Made by a program: the position numbers and the translations under genes
Assembly: GCA_036384915.1 (NCBI GenBank)
Contig: DASVLJ010000049.1
Location: 104,532 to 168,531 of the forward strand
Direction: 5' to 3'
Source: PKWO01 sp036384915
GTDB taxonomy: Bacteria; Pseudomonadota; Gammaproteobacteria; Burkholderiales; Burkholderiaceae_D
Length of the DNA: 64,000 nt
Notes under the pieces: model-generated
The model's database searches: none
Told to the model about the DNA's origin: nothing
What the model saw: only the letters and a program-made list of their open reading frames with translations
Shown: one piece after another, positions 39,851-46,513 of the stretch
How positions within the stretch are numbered: position 1 is the first letter of the stretch
How the letters are laid out: each line of letters starts with the position of its first letter

Positions 39851-40036
39851 ATGAAACTCACCGCCTCCGCCATTTTTGCCGCATTTGTGCTGGCCGGCCT
39901 CAGTTCCTGCGGACAACGCGGACCGCTCTATCTGCCGCCGCCGGATGTACCGCCTCACTCTTCGGCGCCGGCACAACTGCAGGCGGCGCCGGCGACACCC
40001 AGACAAGACGACGGCAAGAAAGACAGCCAGAATTAA
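39851..40036 (+). CDS. lptM: LptM/YifL-type small lipoprotein
   Basis: The product has 61 residues. The lipobox is L17-S18-S19-C20, followed at once by GQRGPLYLPPP, the hallmark of the family. In E. coli LptM aids maturation of the LptD-LptE translocon. The usual neighbour lysA is missing; an acyltransferase gene on the opposite strand overlaps its end by a few bases. Confidence 0.9.
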   Translation: MKLTASAIFAAFVLAGLSSCGQRGPLYLPPPDVPPHSSAPAQLQAAPATPRQDDGKKDSQN

Positions 40037-40650
40037 TCGTCCTTGAAGACAATGGGCGCAGCCAGTTCATGATGTAAGCCGCGGCAATCAGCATAGGCTT
40101 TTCGAATCCGCGCCAGATCGGCGTCCACGTCGCCGGTCAAACGGATATGCTCGACGAAGCCGATTTCCTTGTGCCCGTAATCGATAAAAGCCAGCGCCAC
40201 CGGCACCCCGGCCGTCAGCGCAATGTGATAAAAACCGCTGCGCCAGTAAGGACTGTAGGAACGCGTGCCTTCCGGAGCCAATGCCAGCCAAAAAGAATCC
40301 GCGGCATGCATGCGCTGTGCAAGCCGCTCGATTGCCCCCGTGGAAGAGGTGCGCACCACCGGCTCACCGCCCAAGCGCCGCATCAAGGGGCCGAACCAAA
40401 AGCCGAAGAACGGCCCGGAAAACAGTGCCTCCTTGCCGAGCCAGCGTATTTGCATGCCAACCGCAATCTTGGCCAGCATGCCCACCACGAAGTCCCAATT
40501 GGATGTGTGGGGATACACCACAAAAACGCCGCGAGGGCCAGGCAACGGGGCGAAATGGACGTGCCAGCCCAAAACGCCTAGCAGGCGGACGGCGAGGCGC
40601 TGGGAAAGCCGCGGCAAGGCGGATGGAGCGAGAAGGTGGCTGCGAGTCAT
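40033..40650 (-). CDS. PlsC-like 1-acylglycerol-3-phosphate acyltransferase family protein
   Basis: The product has 205 residues. The catalytic HTSNWD (HxxxxD-type) is near residues 48-53 and the substrate-binding motif EGTR lies in LALAPEGTRSYSPYWRSGF. The family transfers acyl groups to glycerophospholipid or related acceptors at the inner membrane. This short version lacks clear N-terminal membrane helices and matches uncharacterised proteobacterial members, so the acceptor is uncertain. Confidence 0.85.
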   Translation of the reverse strand: MTRSHLLAPSALPRLSQRLAVRLLGVLGWHVHFAPLPGPRGVFVVYPHTSNWDFVVGMLAKIAVGMQIRWLGKEALFSGPFFGFWFGPLMRRLGGEPVVRTSSTGAIERLAQRMHAADSFWLALAPEGTRSYSPYWRSGFYHIALTAGVPVALAFIDYGHKEIGFVEHIRLTGDVDADLARIRKAYADCRGLHHELAAPIVFKDD

Positions 40651-40686
40651 AAGCAGCCGCCATTATGCCTGACTTATCCGGCCGAG

Positions 40687-41337
40687 TTAGCCGGTGGCAA
40701 CGGCTTTAGCCTGGCGGCCTTTGGCGAAACTCCACACCACGCGCGCCGCCAGCAAGACAGCCACGATGGCGCCGAACAGAATCGGCTGAGCAAAATCATG
40801 CTTGCCCGCCTTCATCCACCAGAAATGCAGGATACCGAGCCCGGCCACCAGATAAACCAGCCGGTGCAGCCATTGCCAGCGTCTGCCGCCAAGGCGGCGC
40901 ACCATGCCATTGGTGCTCGTGACCGCGAGCGGAATCAAGAGCACGAACGCAATGAAGCCGACCGTGATGAAGGGCCGCTTGATCACGTCGCGCCACATCT
41001 CGTCGAGGTCAAAGAAGTGATCGAACCAGAAGAAGGTGGTGAAGTGCAGCAAGGCGTAAAAGAAGGCGTACAGCCCGACCATGCGGCGCAGCTTGATCAG
41101 CCAATTCCAGTTGCTAAAACGGCGCAGAGGCGTCACAGCCAGCGTCAGGCAAAGAAAATACAAGGTCCAGTCGCCGGTGTTGCGTGTGATGAATTCGACC
41201 GGGTTGGCGCCGAGCCTATCGAGCGCAGCAAACGCAACCAGGCGCGCGAGCGGCAATAACGCAGCCACGAACAAGGCTATCTTGAGCACCGAGATCTGCC
41301 GTGCCGAGGGATGGGAAAGGGGCATGGCCGAACTCAA
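40687..41337 (-). CDS. msrQ: Methionine sulfoxide reductase haem-binding membrane subunit MsrQ
   Basis: The product has 216 residues with about six membrane helices of the ferric-reductase-like type (YFLCLTLAVTPLRRF; ALLHFTTFFWFDHFF). It passes electrons from the quinone pool or a flavin reductase to periplasmic MsrP. The start overlaps the msrP stop by ATGA. Confidence 0.95.
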   Translation of the reverse strand: MSSAMPLSHPSARQISVLKIALFVAALLPLARLVAFAALDRLGANPVEFITRNTGDWTLYFLCLTLAVTPLRRFSNWNWLIKLRRMVGLYAFFYALLHFTTFFWFDHFFDLDEMWRDVIKRPFITVGFIAFVLLIPLAVTSTNGMVRRLGGRRWQWLHRLVYLVAGLGILHFWWMKAGKHDFAQPILFGAIVAVLLAARVVWSFAKGRQAKAVATG

Positions 41338-42308
41338 AAGTATTTGCGCAAATCCATGCCGCCATATAGCGATGCGACCTCGCTATAGCCATTGAACATC
41401 AGGGTCTTGCGCTTCTTCGTGAACAAGCCGTCTTCGCCGATGCGCCGTTCGGTCGCCTGCGACCAGCGCGGGTGATCGACTTCGGGATTGACGTTGGAAT
41501 AAAAACCGTATTCCTGCGGCGCCGCCAAATTCCAGGCTGTGCGCGGCTGCTCCTTGGTGAAACGGATCTTGACGATGGATTTGGCCGATTTGAACCCATA
41601 CTTCCAAGGCAACGCGACACGCACCGGCGCGCCGTTTTGGTTGGGCAGCACTTCGCCATACAGGCCCAACACCAGCATGGCCAGCGGATGGTTTGCCTCG
41701 TCCATGCGCAAGCCTTCCACATAAGGCCACTCGAGCACAGGGTTGCGCACGCCGGGCATTTGTTTTTTGTCGGCCAGCGAAGTGAATTCGACGTACTTGG
41801 CATTGCCCGTTGGCTCGACCTTCTTCAATAAATTCGACAATGAATATCCCACCCAGGGAATCACCATCGACCAGCCTTCGACACAGCGGTGGCGGTACAC
41901 GCGGTCTTCCAGCGGCGCCAGCTTCATCAAGTCGTCGAGATCGAGCACCAGCGGTTTCTTGACTTCACCTTCGATGGAAACCTTCCACGGATGCGTCTGC
42001 AGCGTGCCGGCATACTGCGCCGGGTCGGACTTGTCGGTGCCGAATTCGTAGAAGTTGTTGTAGTTGGTCAGGTCGTGATAACTGGTCGGCTTGTCGGTTG
42101 CGATAAAAGCAGGATTGGCCTTGGACGCGAGCTTTTGCAAATTGGCGGTCTGCGCTAGGGCGTCCCCAAGCGCAAACAGCGAACTGCCCGCAATGGAACC
42201 GAGCGACATTTGCTTGATGAAACGGCGGCGCGATTCGAATACCTCGCGCGGCGTGATCTCGGACGGGTAAGGCAAATCGATGCCATTGGGGCGGCGGAAA
42301 ATCGACAT
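41334..42308 (-). CDS. msrP: Periplasmic methionine sulfoxide reductase catalytic subunit MsrP
   Basis: The product has 324 residues. A Tat signal is visible (RRRFIKQMSLGSIAGSS), so the protein is exported folded with its molybdopterin cofactor. The Mo-ligand cysteine lies in YRHRCVEGWSMVIPW. It repairs oxidised methionine in envelope proteins with MsrQ as electron donor. The family was formerly called YedY. Confidence 0.96.
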   Translation of the reverse strand: MSIFRRPNGIDLPYPSEITPREVFESRRRFIKQMSLGSIAGSSLFALGDALAQTANLQKLASKANPAFIATDKPTSYHDLTNYNNFYEFGTDKSDPAQYAGTLQTHPWKVSIEGEVKKPLVLDLDDLMKLAPLEDRVYRHRCVEGWSMVIPWVGYSLSNLLKKVEPTGNAKYVEFTSLADKKQMPGVRNPVLEWPYVEGLRMDEANHPLAMLVLGLYGEVLPNQNGAPVRVALPWKYGFKSAKSIVKIRFTKEQPRTAWNLAAPQEYGFYSNVNPEVDHPRWSQATERRIGEDGLFTKKRKTLMFNGYSEVASLYGGMDLRKYF

Positions 42309-42424
42309 ATGGGCTCCGACAAGTTATTCACACCAGTTTGGTCGCGTATTGGTCGCGCTCCTTACACACTGTATACGAATTACCGGATCCGATTCATCCA
42401 CCAAAATTGCAAGCATTTGTAAAT

Positions 42425-42450
42425 AAAAAAAGCGGCCGAAGCCGCTTTTC
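42425..42450 (-). terminator. Intrinsic terminator after the cytochrome c4 gene
   Basis: On the minus strand AAAAGCGGC and GCCGCTTTT pair around a TTCG tetraloop (42429-42450), followed by a T-rich tract. It lies 17 nt after the stop codon. Confidence 0.88.
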
Positions 42451-42467
42451 CAGAGCTTGCCGAACGA

Positions 42468-43133
42468 TCAACGCAAACCGGCCACGTAATCGGAAACCGC
42501 CTTGATTTCGTTGGGTGACATGCGGCCGGCGATGGTCGCCATGACCGTGTTGTTGGCGCGCGTACCGGTAGAAAAGCCGGTCAACTGAGCTTCGACATAG
42601 TCTTGATTCTGACCGCCGATACGGGCGTATTGCGCCGGAATGCCGGCGCCTGTCGGGCCGTGGCAGCCATTGCAGGCGGGAACATTCTTTTCCTTGATAC
42701 CGGCGCGGAAAATCTTCTTGCCGAGTTCGACCGTATCCTTGTTCTTGGCCGTGGCCGGCTTCAGCGCCTGCGTGCTGACATAGGCCGCGATGTTGCGGAT
42801 ATCCTCGTCAGTCAGGTTCTTGGCCATCGGCGCCATCGTGGGATTGGCACGCGCGCCGGATTTGAATTCGGTCAGCTGCTTGACGATATAAGCGGCATGT
42901 TGGGCGGCGAGCTTGGGAGTAGCGGCCATGGTCGCATTGCCGGCTTCGCCGTGGCAGGATTGGCAAGCGACGATGCCGCGCGAGGAATCGCCTGAGGCAA
43001 ACAGTGTGCCGCCTTTGGCGGCATCCGGAGCCGCAGGCGCCGGAGCATCAGCAGCAGCAGCGGAAAACGCGGCAGCAGCCACGAGCGAGGCAAACACGGA
43101 CTTCATCATAGTAGTTACAAACGCATGGTTCAT
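42468..43133 (-). CDS. Di-haem cytochrome c4
   Basis: The product has 221 residues. A signal peptide ends near AAAADAPAP. The two haem motifs are CQSCH (C57-H61) and CNGCH (C154-H158), each with a distal methionine in a matching repeat (NPTMAPMAKNLTDEDIRNIA; NTVMATIAGRMSPNEIKAV). It is a periplasmic, probably membrane-attached electron carrier to terminal oxidases. In-frame ATGs at residues 9 and 10 are alternative starts; no clear ribosome binding site decides. Confidence 0.93.
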   Translation of the reverse strand: MNHAFVTTMMKSVFASLVAAAAFSAAAADAPAPAAPDAAKGGTLFASGDSSRGIVACQSCHGEAGNATMAATPKLAAQHAAYIVKQLTEFKSGARANPTMAPMAKNLTDEDIRNIAAYVSTQALKPATAKNKDTVELGKKIFRAGIKEKNVPACNGCHGPTGAGIPAQYARIGGQNQDYVEAQLTGFSTGTRANNTVMATIAGRMSPNEIKAVSDYVAGLR

Positions 43134-43295
43134 TCACACACCCTGAATAAATTGGAATCCTGCACCCAGACTGCTTTGCTATCGCCTTGCCCCGTTTTAC
43201 TGCTCACAGGACACAATCCCTTATTGTACAATAGCTTTTAAGCATTTTTATGCATTTCAGAGCAATTTCCACTGCCTGAAAGCAACCCTTTCCCC

Positions 43296-44024
43296 ATGTC
43301 CCAACTCTGGCAAGCCCGCTTCTTCACCACGGTCAACCACCTGCGCGATCTCCCACGCACGGATGTCCCCGAAATCGCCTTCGCCGGCCGCTCCAACGGG
43401 GGCAAATCGACCGCGATCAACATCCTGTGCAACCAAAAGAAACTGGCCTTCGCCTCCAAAACCCCGGGGCGTACCCAGCACATCAACTACTTTTCCATAG
43501 GCGGCGCCCATGTTGGCCAGCACCGCAAGGACGAAACCAAGGTAGATGAAATCAGGGCACTGCTGGTAGACCTCCCCGGCTACGGCTACGCCGAAGTCTC
43601 GGGCGACGCCAAAATCCACTGGCAAAACCTGCTGGGCGACTACGTACAAAGAAGAGAGCAGCTGGCAGCGCTAGTCCTCATCATGGATTCCCGCCGTCCC
43701 TTCACCGACCTCGACGTACAAATGCTGGAGTGGTTCGCCCCGACGGGAAAGCCGATCCACTGTCTGCTGACCAAGGCCGACAAGCTCAACAGAAACGAAA
43801 GCACCAACGCCCTAAGGCAAGCCAGGACTGTGCTAAACAGCTACGTTGACGAACAAGGCAAGCCGTTCGAGTTCACGGCACAACTGTTCTCCGCGCTGAA
43901 GCGCACGGGAATCGATGAGGCAACAAACAAAATTGAATCGCTTTTGGGCCTGAACCAGGAACCAGAAATCGACGGCGAAGCCGAGCAGAACGGCGATGCC
44001 GAAGGTGAGCCACAAGGGAATTAG
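43296..44024 (+). CDS. engB: Ribosome biogenesis GTPase YsxC/EngB
   Basis: The product has 242 residues. G1 is AGRSNGGKST (about residues 30-39), G3 DLPGYGYA, G4 LLTKADKL. It assists late assembly of the 50S subunit. In G1 the residue before GKST is Gly where Val or Ala is more usual, a mild change. The C-terminal 25 residues are acidic and variable. The gene is followed by an unusual structured non-coding region. Confidence 0.96.
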   Translation: MSQLWQARFFTTVNHLRDLPRTDVPEIAFAGRSNGGKSTAINILCNQKKLAFASKTPGRTQHINYFSIGGAHVGQHRKDETKVDEIRALLVDLPGYGYAEVSGDAKIHWQNLLGDYVQRREQLAALVLIMDSRRPFTDLDVQMLEWFAPTGKPIHCLLTKADKLNRNESTNALRQARTVLNSYVDEQGKPFEFTAQLFSALKRTGIDEATNKIESLLGLNQEPEIDGEAEQNGDAEGEPQGN

Positions 44025-44036
44025 TCAGACGCTCGA

Positions 44037-44162
44037 CTTGGCACCTTCCAACGTTGCGAGAAGAGTCCAAGGTTGGGCCGAGGAGCGGAGCTGTACTGGT
44101 GTGTACAGCGAGCACCGGAGGCCCAAGATTGGGCACTTATCGCGGCTTTGGGAGGTACCAAG
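44037..44162 (+). ncRNA. Candidate rod-shaped structured RNA between engB and hemB
   Basis: Nearly the whole stretch folds into one long irregular hairpin. The closing stem is 44037-44049 with 44150-44162 (12 of 13 positions pair). Next are 44053-44059 with 44140-44146, 44065-44070 with 44129-44134, TTGGGCC (44073-44079) with GGCCCAA (44120-44126), and GCTGTAC (44090-44096) with GTACAGC (44103-44109), closed by a 6-nt loop. A purine-rich internal loop of 10 by 10 nt lies near the tip. No coding sequence explains this. It could be a small RNA, a leader element of hemB or a foldback repeat. The strand is assigned from the flanking genes only. Confidence 0.5.
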
Positions 44163-44171
44163 AAAAAAAAC

Positions 44172-44271
44172 CCTGGAGAAAGGGGAAATCTCCAGGGTGG
44201 TAACGCCTTATCGTTGGTATGCCGATACGGCCCCGCTCAGGGAGGAGAAGCGGGAGGTGAAAGATCACCTG
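44172..44271 (+). ncRNA. Array of three hairpins in the hemB upstream region
   Basis: Three hairpins follow the rod-shaped element. CCCTGGAGA and TCTCCAGGG form a 9-bp perfect stem within 44171-44197. CCCGCT and AGCGGG form a 6-bp stem within 44232-44253. AGGTGA and TCACCT form a 6-bp stem within 44255-44269. None is followed by a clear T-run. They lie 110 to 210 nt upstream of the hemB start and could form a structured 5' leader. No known riboswitch class was recognised. Confidence 0.4.
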
Positions 44272-44383
44272 CACATAAGAGCAGGGTTCCGAAAAAAAGT
44301 TTCACCGCAACGCAAAAAATTCTAGAAAATCGGCAGTGTTTCCGTTTTTAATACCTGTATTCACAAGTTTTCCAGGACCAGCC

Positions 44384-45424
44384 ATGTCGAACGGACAAAA
44401 ATCACCCTCTAACTTACCTCATTCTCAAGCCCAATTCCCTGCCATCCGCATGCGCCGCATGCGTAAGGATGCCTTCTCGCGCGCCATGATGCGCGAAAAT
44501 GTCGTCACCCCGGCCGACTTGATCTATCCTGTTTTCATACTCGACGGAAAAAACCAGCGCGAAAAAGTGTCGTCCATGCCCGAAGTGGAACGCCTGTCGA
44601 TCGACCAGCTGCTGCCGGTGGCGGAAGATTGCGTCGCGCTCGGCATTCCCGTCATGGCCCTGTTTCCCGTTATCAATCCAGCGCTAAAAACCCCAGATGG
44701 CATCGAAGCTACCAATCCCAAGGGCTTGGTGCCGCGCGCCGTGCGCGAATTGAAGCAGCGCTTCCCCGAACTCGGCATCCTGACCGACGTGGCGCTCGAC
44801 CCCTACACCAGCCATGGACAGGACGGCGTGCTCGATGGCTCGGGCTACGTCCTCAACGATGAGACCACGGAAATCCTGATCAAGCAGGCGCTGGTGCAGG
44901 CCGAGGCCGGCGTCGACGTGGTGGCGCCTTCGGACATGATGGACGGCCGCATTGGCGCAATCCGTCACGCGCTCGAACACCACCACCACATCTACACGCG
45001 CATCATGGCTTATTCGGCCAAGTATGCATCCGCCTTTTATGGCCCGTTTCGCGACGCGGTGGGATCAAGCGCCACGCTGGGCAAGAGCAACAAGGCCACT
45101 TACCAGATGGACCCGGCCAACGGCAACGAGGCGCTGCGCGAAGTCGCGCTCGACGTCGCTGAGGGTGCCGACATGGTGATGGTCAAGCCGGGCATGCCCT
45201 ACCTTGACATCGTGCGCCGCGTGAAGGACGAATTCAAGATGCCGACTTTCGCCTACCAGGTATCGGGCGAATACTCCATGATCAAGGCCGCGGCGCAAAA
45301 CGGCTGGCTCGACCACGACAAGACCATGATGGAAGCCATGCTGGCCTTCAAGCGCGCAGGCGCCGACGGCGTGCTGACTTATTTCGCGCGCGACGTGGCG
45401 CGATTGCTCAAGCACGCCGCTTGA
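44384..45424 (+). CDS. hemB: Delta-aminolevulinic acid dehydratase (porphobilinogen synthase)
   Basis: The product has 346 residues. It joins two aminolevulinate molecules to porphobilinogen in haem synthesis. Active-site lysines lie in YSAKYASAFYGPFRDA and MVMVKPGMPYLD. The metal-binding loop is DVALDPYTSHGQDG, with Asp in place of the zinc cysteines, indicating the Mg-dependent type. Start 44384 has AGGA upstream. The stop overlaps the next gene (TGATG). Confidence 0.97.
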   Translation: MSNGQKSPSNLPHSQAQFPAIRMRRMRKDAFSRAMMRENVVTPADLIYPVFILDGKNQREKVSSMPEVERLSIDQLLPVAEDCVALGIPVMALFPVINPALKTPDGIEATNPKGLVPRAVRELKQRFPELGILTDVALDPYTSHGQDGVLDGSGYVLNDETTEILIKQALVQAEAGVDVVAPSDMMDGRIGAIRHALEHHHHIYTRIMAYSAKYASAFYGPFRDAVGSSATLGKSNKATYQMDPANGNEALREVALDVAEGADMVMVKPGMPYLDIVRRVKDEFKMPTFAYQVSGEYSMIKAAAQNGWLDHDKTMMEAMLAFKRAGADGVLTYFARDVARLLKHAA

Positions 45425-46113
45425 TGAAGCGCGCCGCCCTCACCGTGCTCGGCACGGCGATCTTCGCCTGTGTCGTGGCCGCCACGGCTTCTACGCTGGA
45501 TCTCGACGACTACCGTTGGGTGCATTACCTGTGCAAACCGGCCGCAACGCTCTTGATGCTGCTGTTCGTCGCGCTGGCCGGCAATGAACCCAATCCGCGC
45601 TATCGGCGCGCCGCCATGGCCGGCTTGTTGCTCTCCGCATGCGGCGATGCTTTCCTCATGCTCCCGGTTCATGTGCTGGCGCAAAGCTTCATGTTCGGCC
45701 TGGCCAGCTTCCTGCTGGCTCACCTGTGCTATCTCTGGGCCTTCACCAGCGATGCGCGCTGGTTCGGCAAACCTGTGGCCCTGCTCGGCTTCATCGTCGT
45801 CGGGGCGATCAACCTGACGATACTCTGGCCCGGCATCCCTTCCGACTTGCAGGTGCCGGTGGTGATCTATGTCGGCTTTCTGATCATGATGACCTCGCAG
45901 GCCGTGTCGCGTTTCTTGAGCCTCAAGACGGCCGGTAGCGGCTTCGCGGCCTTCGGCGGCATCCTGTTCCTGCTATCCGATACGCTGATCGCTTACGATA
46001 AGTTCCATCATCACTTGATTGCGGCACAAGCCTCCATCCTCGTTACCTACTACGGGGCGACCTGGCTGATTGCGAAGTCGGCATGCAGCGAGCATCTGAA
46101 ACTGAAGACCTAG
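45424..46113 (+). CDS. YhhN/TMEM86-family membrane protein
   Basis: The product has 229 residues with about seven or eight membrane helices (LTVLGTAIFACVVAATAST; LLGFIVVGAINLTILWPG). Animal members are lysoplasmalogenases; bacterial function is largely unknown. The conserved segments GDAFLML and FLLSDTLIAYDKF are present. The start overlaps hemB. The TAG stop lies inside the left arm of a foldback element, so the original 3' end may have been altered. Confidence 0.88.
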   Translation: MKRAALTVLGTAIFACVVAATASTLDLDDYRWVHYLCKPAATLLMLLFVALAGNEPNPRYRRAAMAGLLLSACGDAFLMLPVHVLAQSFMFGLASFLLAHLCYLWAFTSDARWFGKPVALLGFIVVGAINLTILWPGIPSDLQVPVVIYVGFLIMMTSQAVSRFLSLKTAGSGFAAFGGILFLLSDTLIAYDKFHHHLIAAQASILVTYYGATWLIAKSACSEHLKLKT

Positions 46114-46278
46114 GAGTCTGCGCGGCAGAACGAGTCGAAGCGAAATGGGTGGGAAAAGAGCCCAATTTGGCCTCGCTTTTGAGGACTGTAGCCGTAGCTA
46201 CAGCCGGAAAAACGGGGGCAAAGTGGGACTTCTCTCCATCCATTGCAGCCGACTCGCTTCTGCCGTGCAGGCTCCTAG
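46110..46278. mobile_element. 169-bp foldback (MITE-like) element
   Basis: The outer arms 46110-46137 and 46250-46278 are inverted copies with three mismatches and one bulge (CTAGGAG...CGGCAGAA...CGAGTCG against its complement). The imperfect inverted repeat continues inward through about 46145-46178 and 46205-46245. It ends in CTGTAGC and GCTACAG around a CGTA loop (46186-46203). The element codes for nothing and has CTAG at both ends, which could be a 4-bp target duplication. Such elements are usually moved by a transposase encoded elsewhere. Confidence 0.7.
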
Positions 46279-46400
46279 TCCATGGCTGCATCTGGTTGTC
46301 GCCATTGACGAACAATGAGCGTACCGTCGCCGTCTCCGACGTTCGGGTGGATCATGTCGTACAGGGCGGCCACCTTGCGGTCATGGCCGGCTCCTTGCAT
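46275..46400 (-). pseudogene. Possible 41-residue gene remnant ending in the foldback element
   Basis: A minus-strand frame reads KVAALYDMIHPNVGDGDGTL near its middle and looks protein-like. It has no ribosome binding site, a stop codon lies four codons upstream of its ATG, and its TAG stop comes from the right arm of the foldback element. It may be the tail of a decayed gene. The remaining bases to 46513 show no gene or clear signal. Confidence 0.3.
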
Positions 46401-46513
46401 AGCTGACAATCAGCCTCCGAATATAGGCGCCCTCGCCGCGGTAACTTAAGGAATCTTAGCGACGATGCAAATGACGATAGTAGCGGCGAATCGACGTTCA
46501 CCGCCACGATGGA

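Noticed and set aside
43296..44024. Gly instead of Val or Ala in the EngB P-loop as a sign of lost function.
   Set aside because: All GTPase motifs are intact and the position tolerates small residues.
44194..44207. AGGGTGGTAACGCC resembles the T-box antiterminator core.
   Set aside because: T-box leaders are mainly Gram-positive, hemB is not a typical target, and no stem I features or competing terminator were found. Chance similarity within a hairpin flank is more likely.
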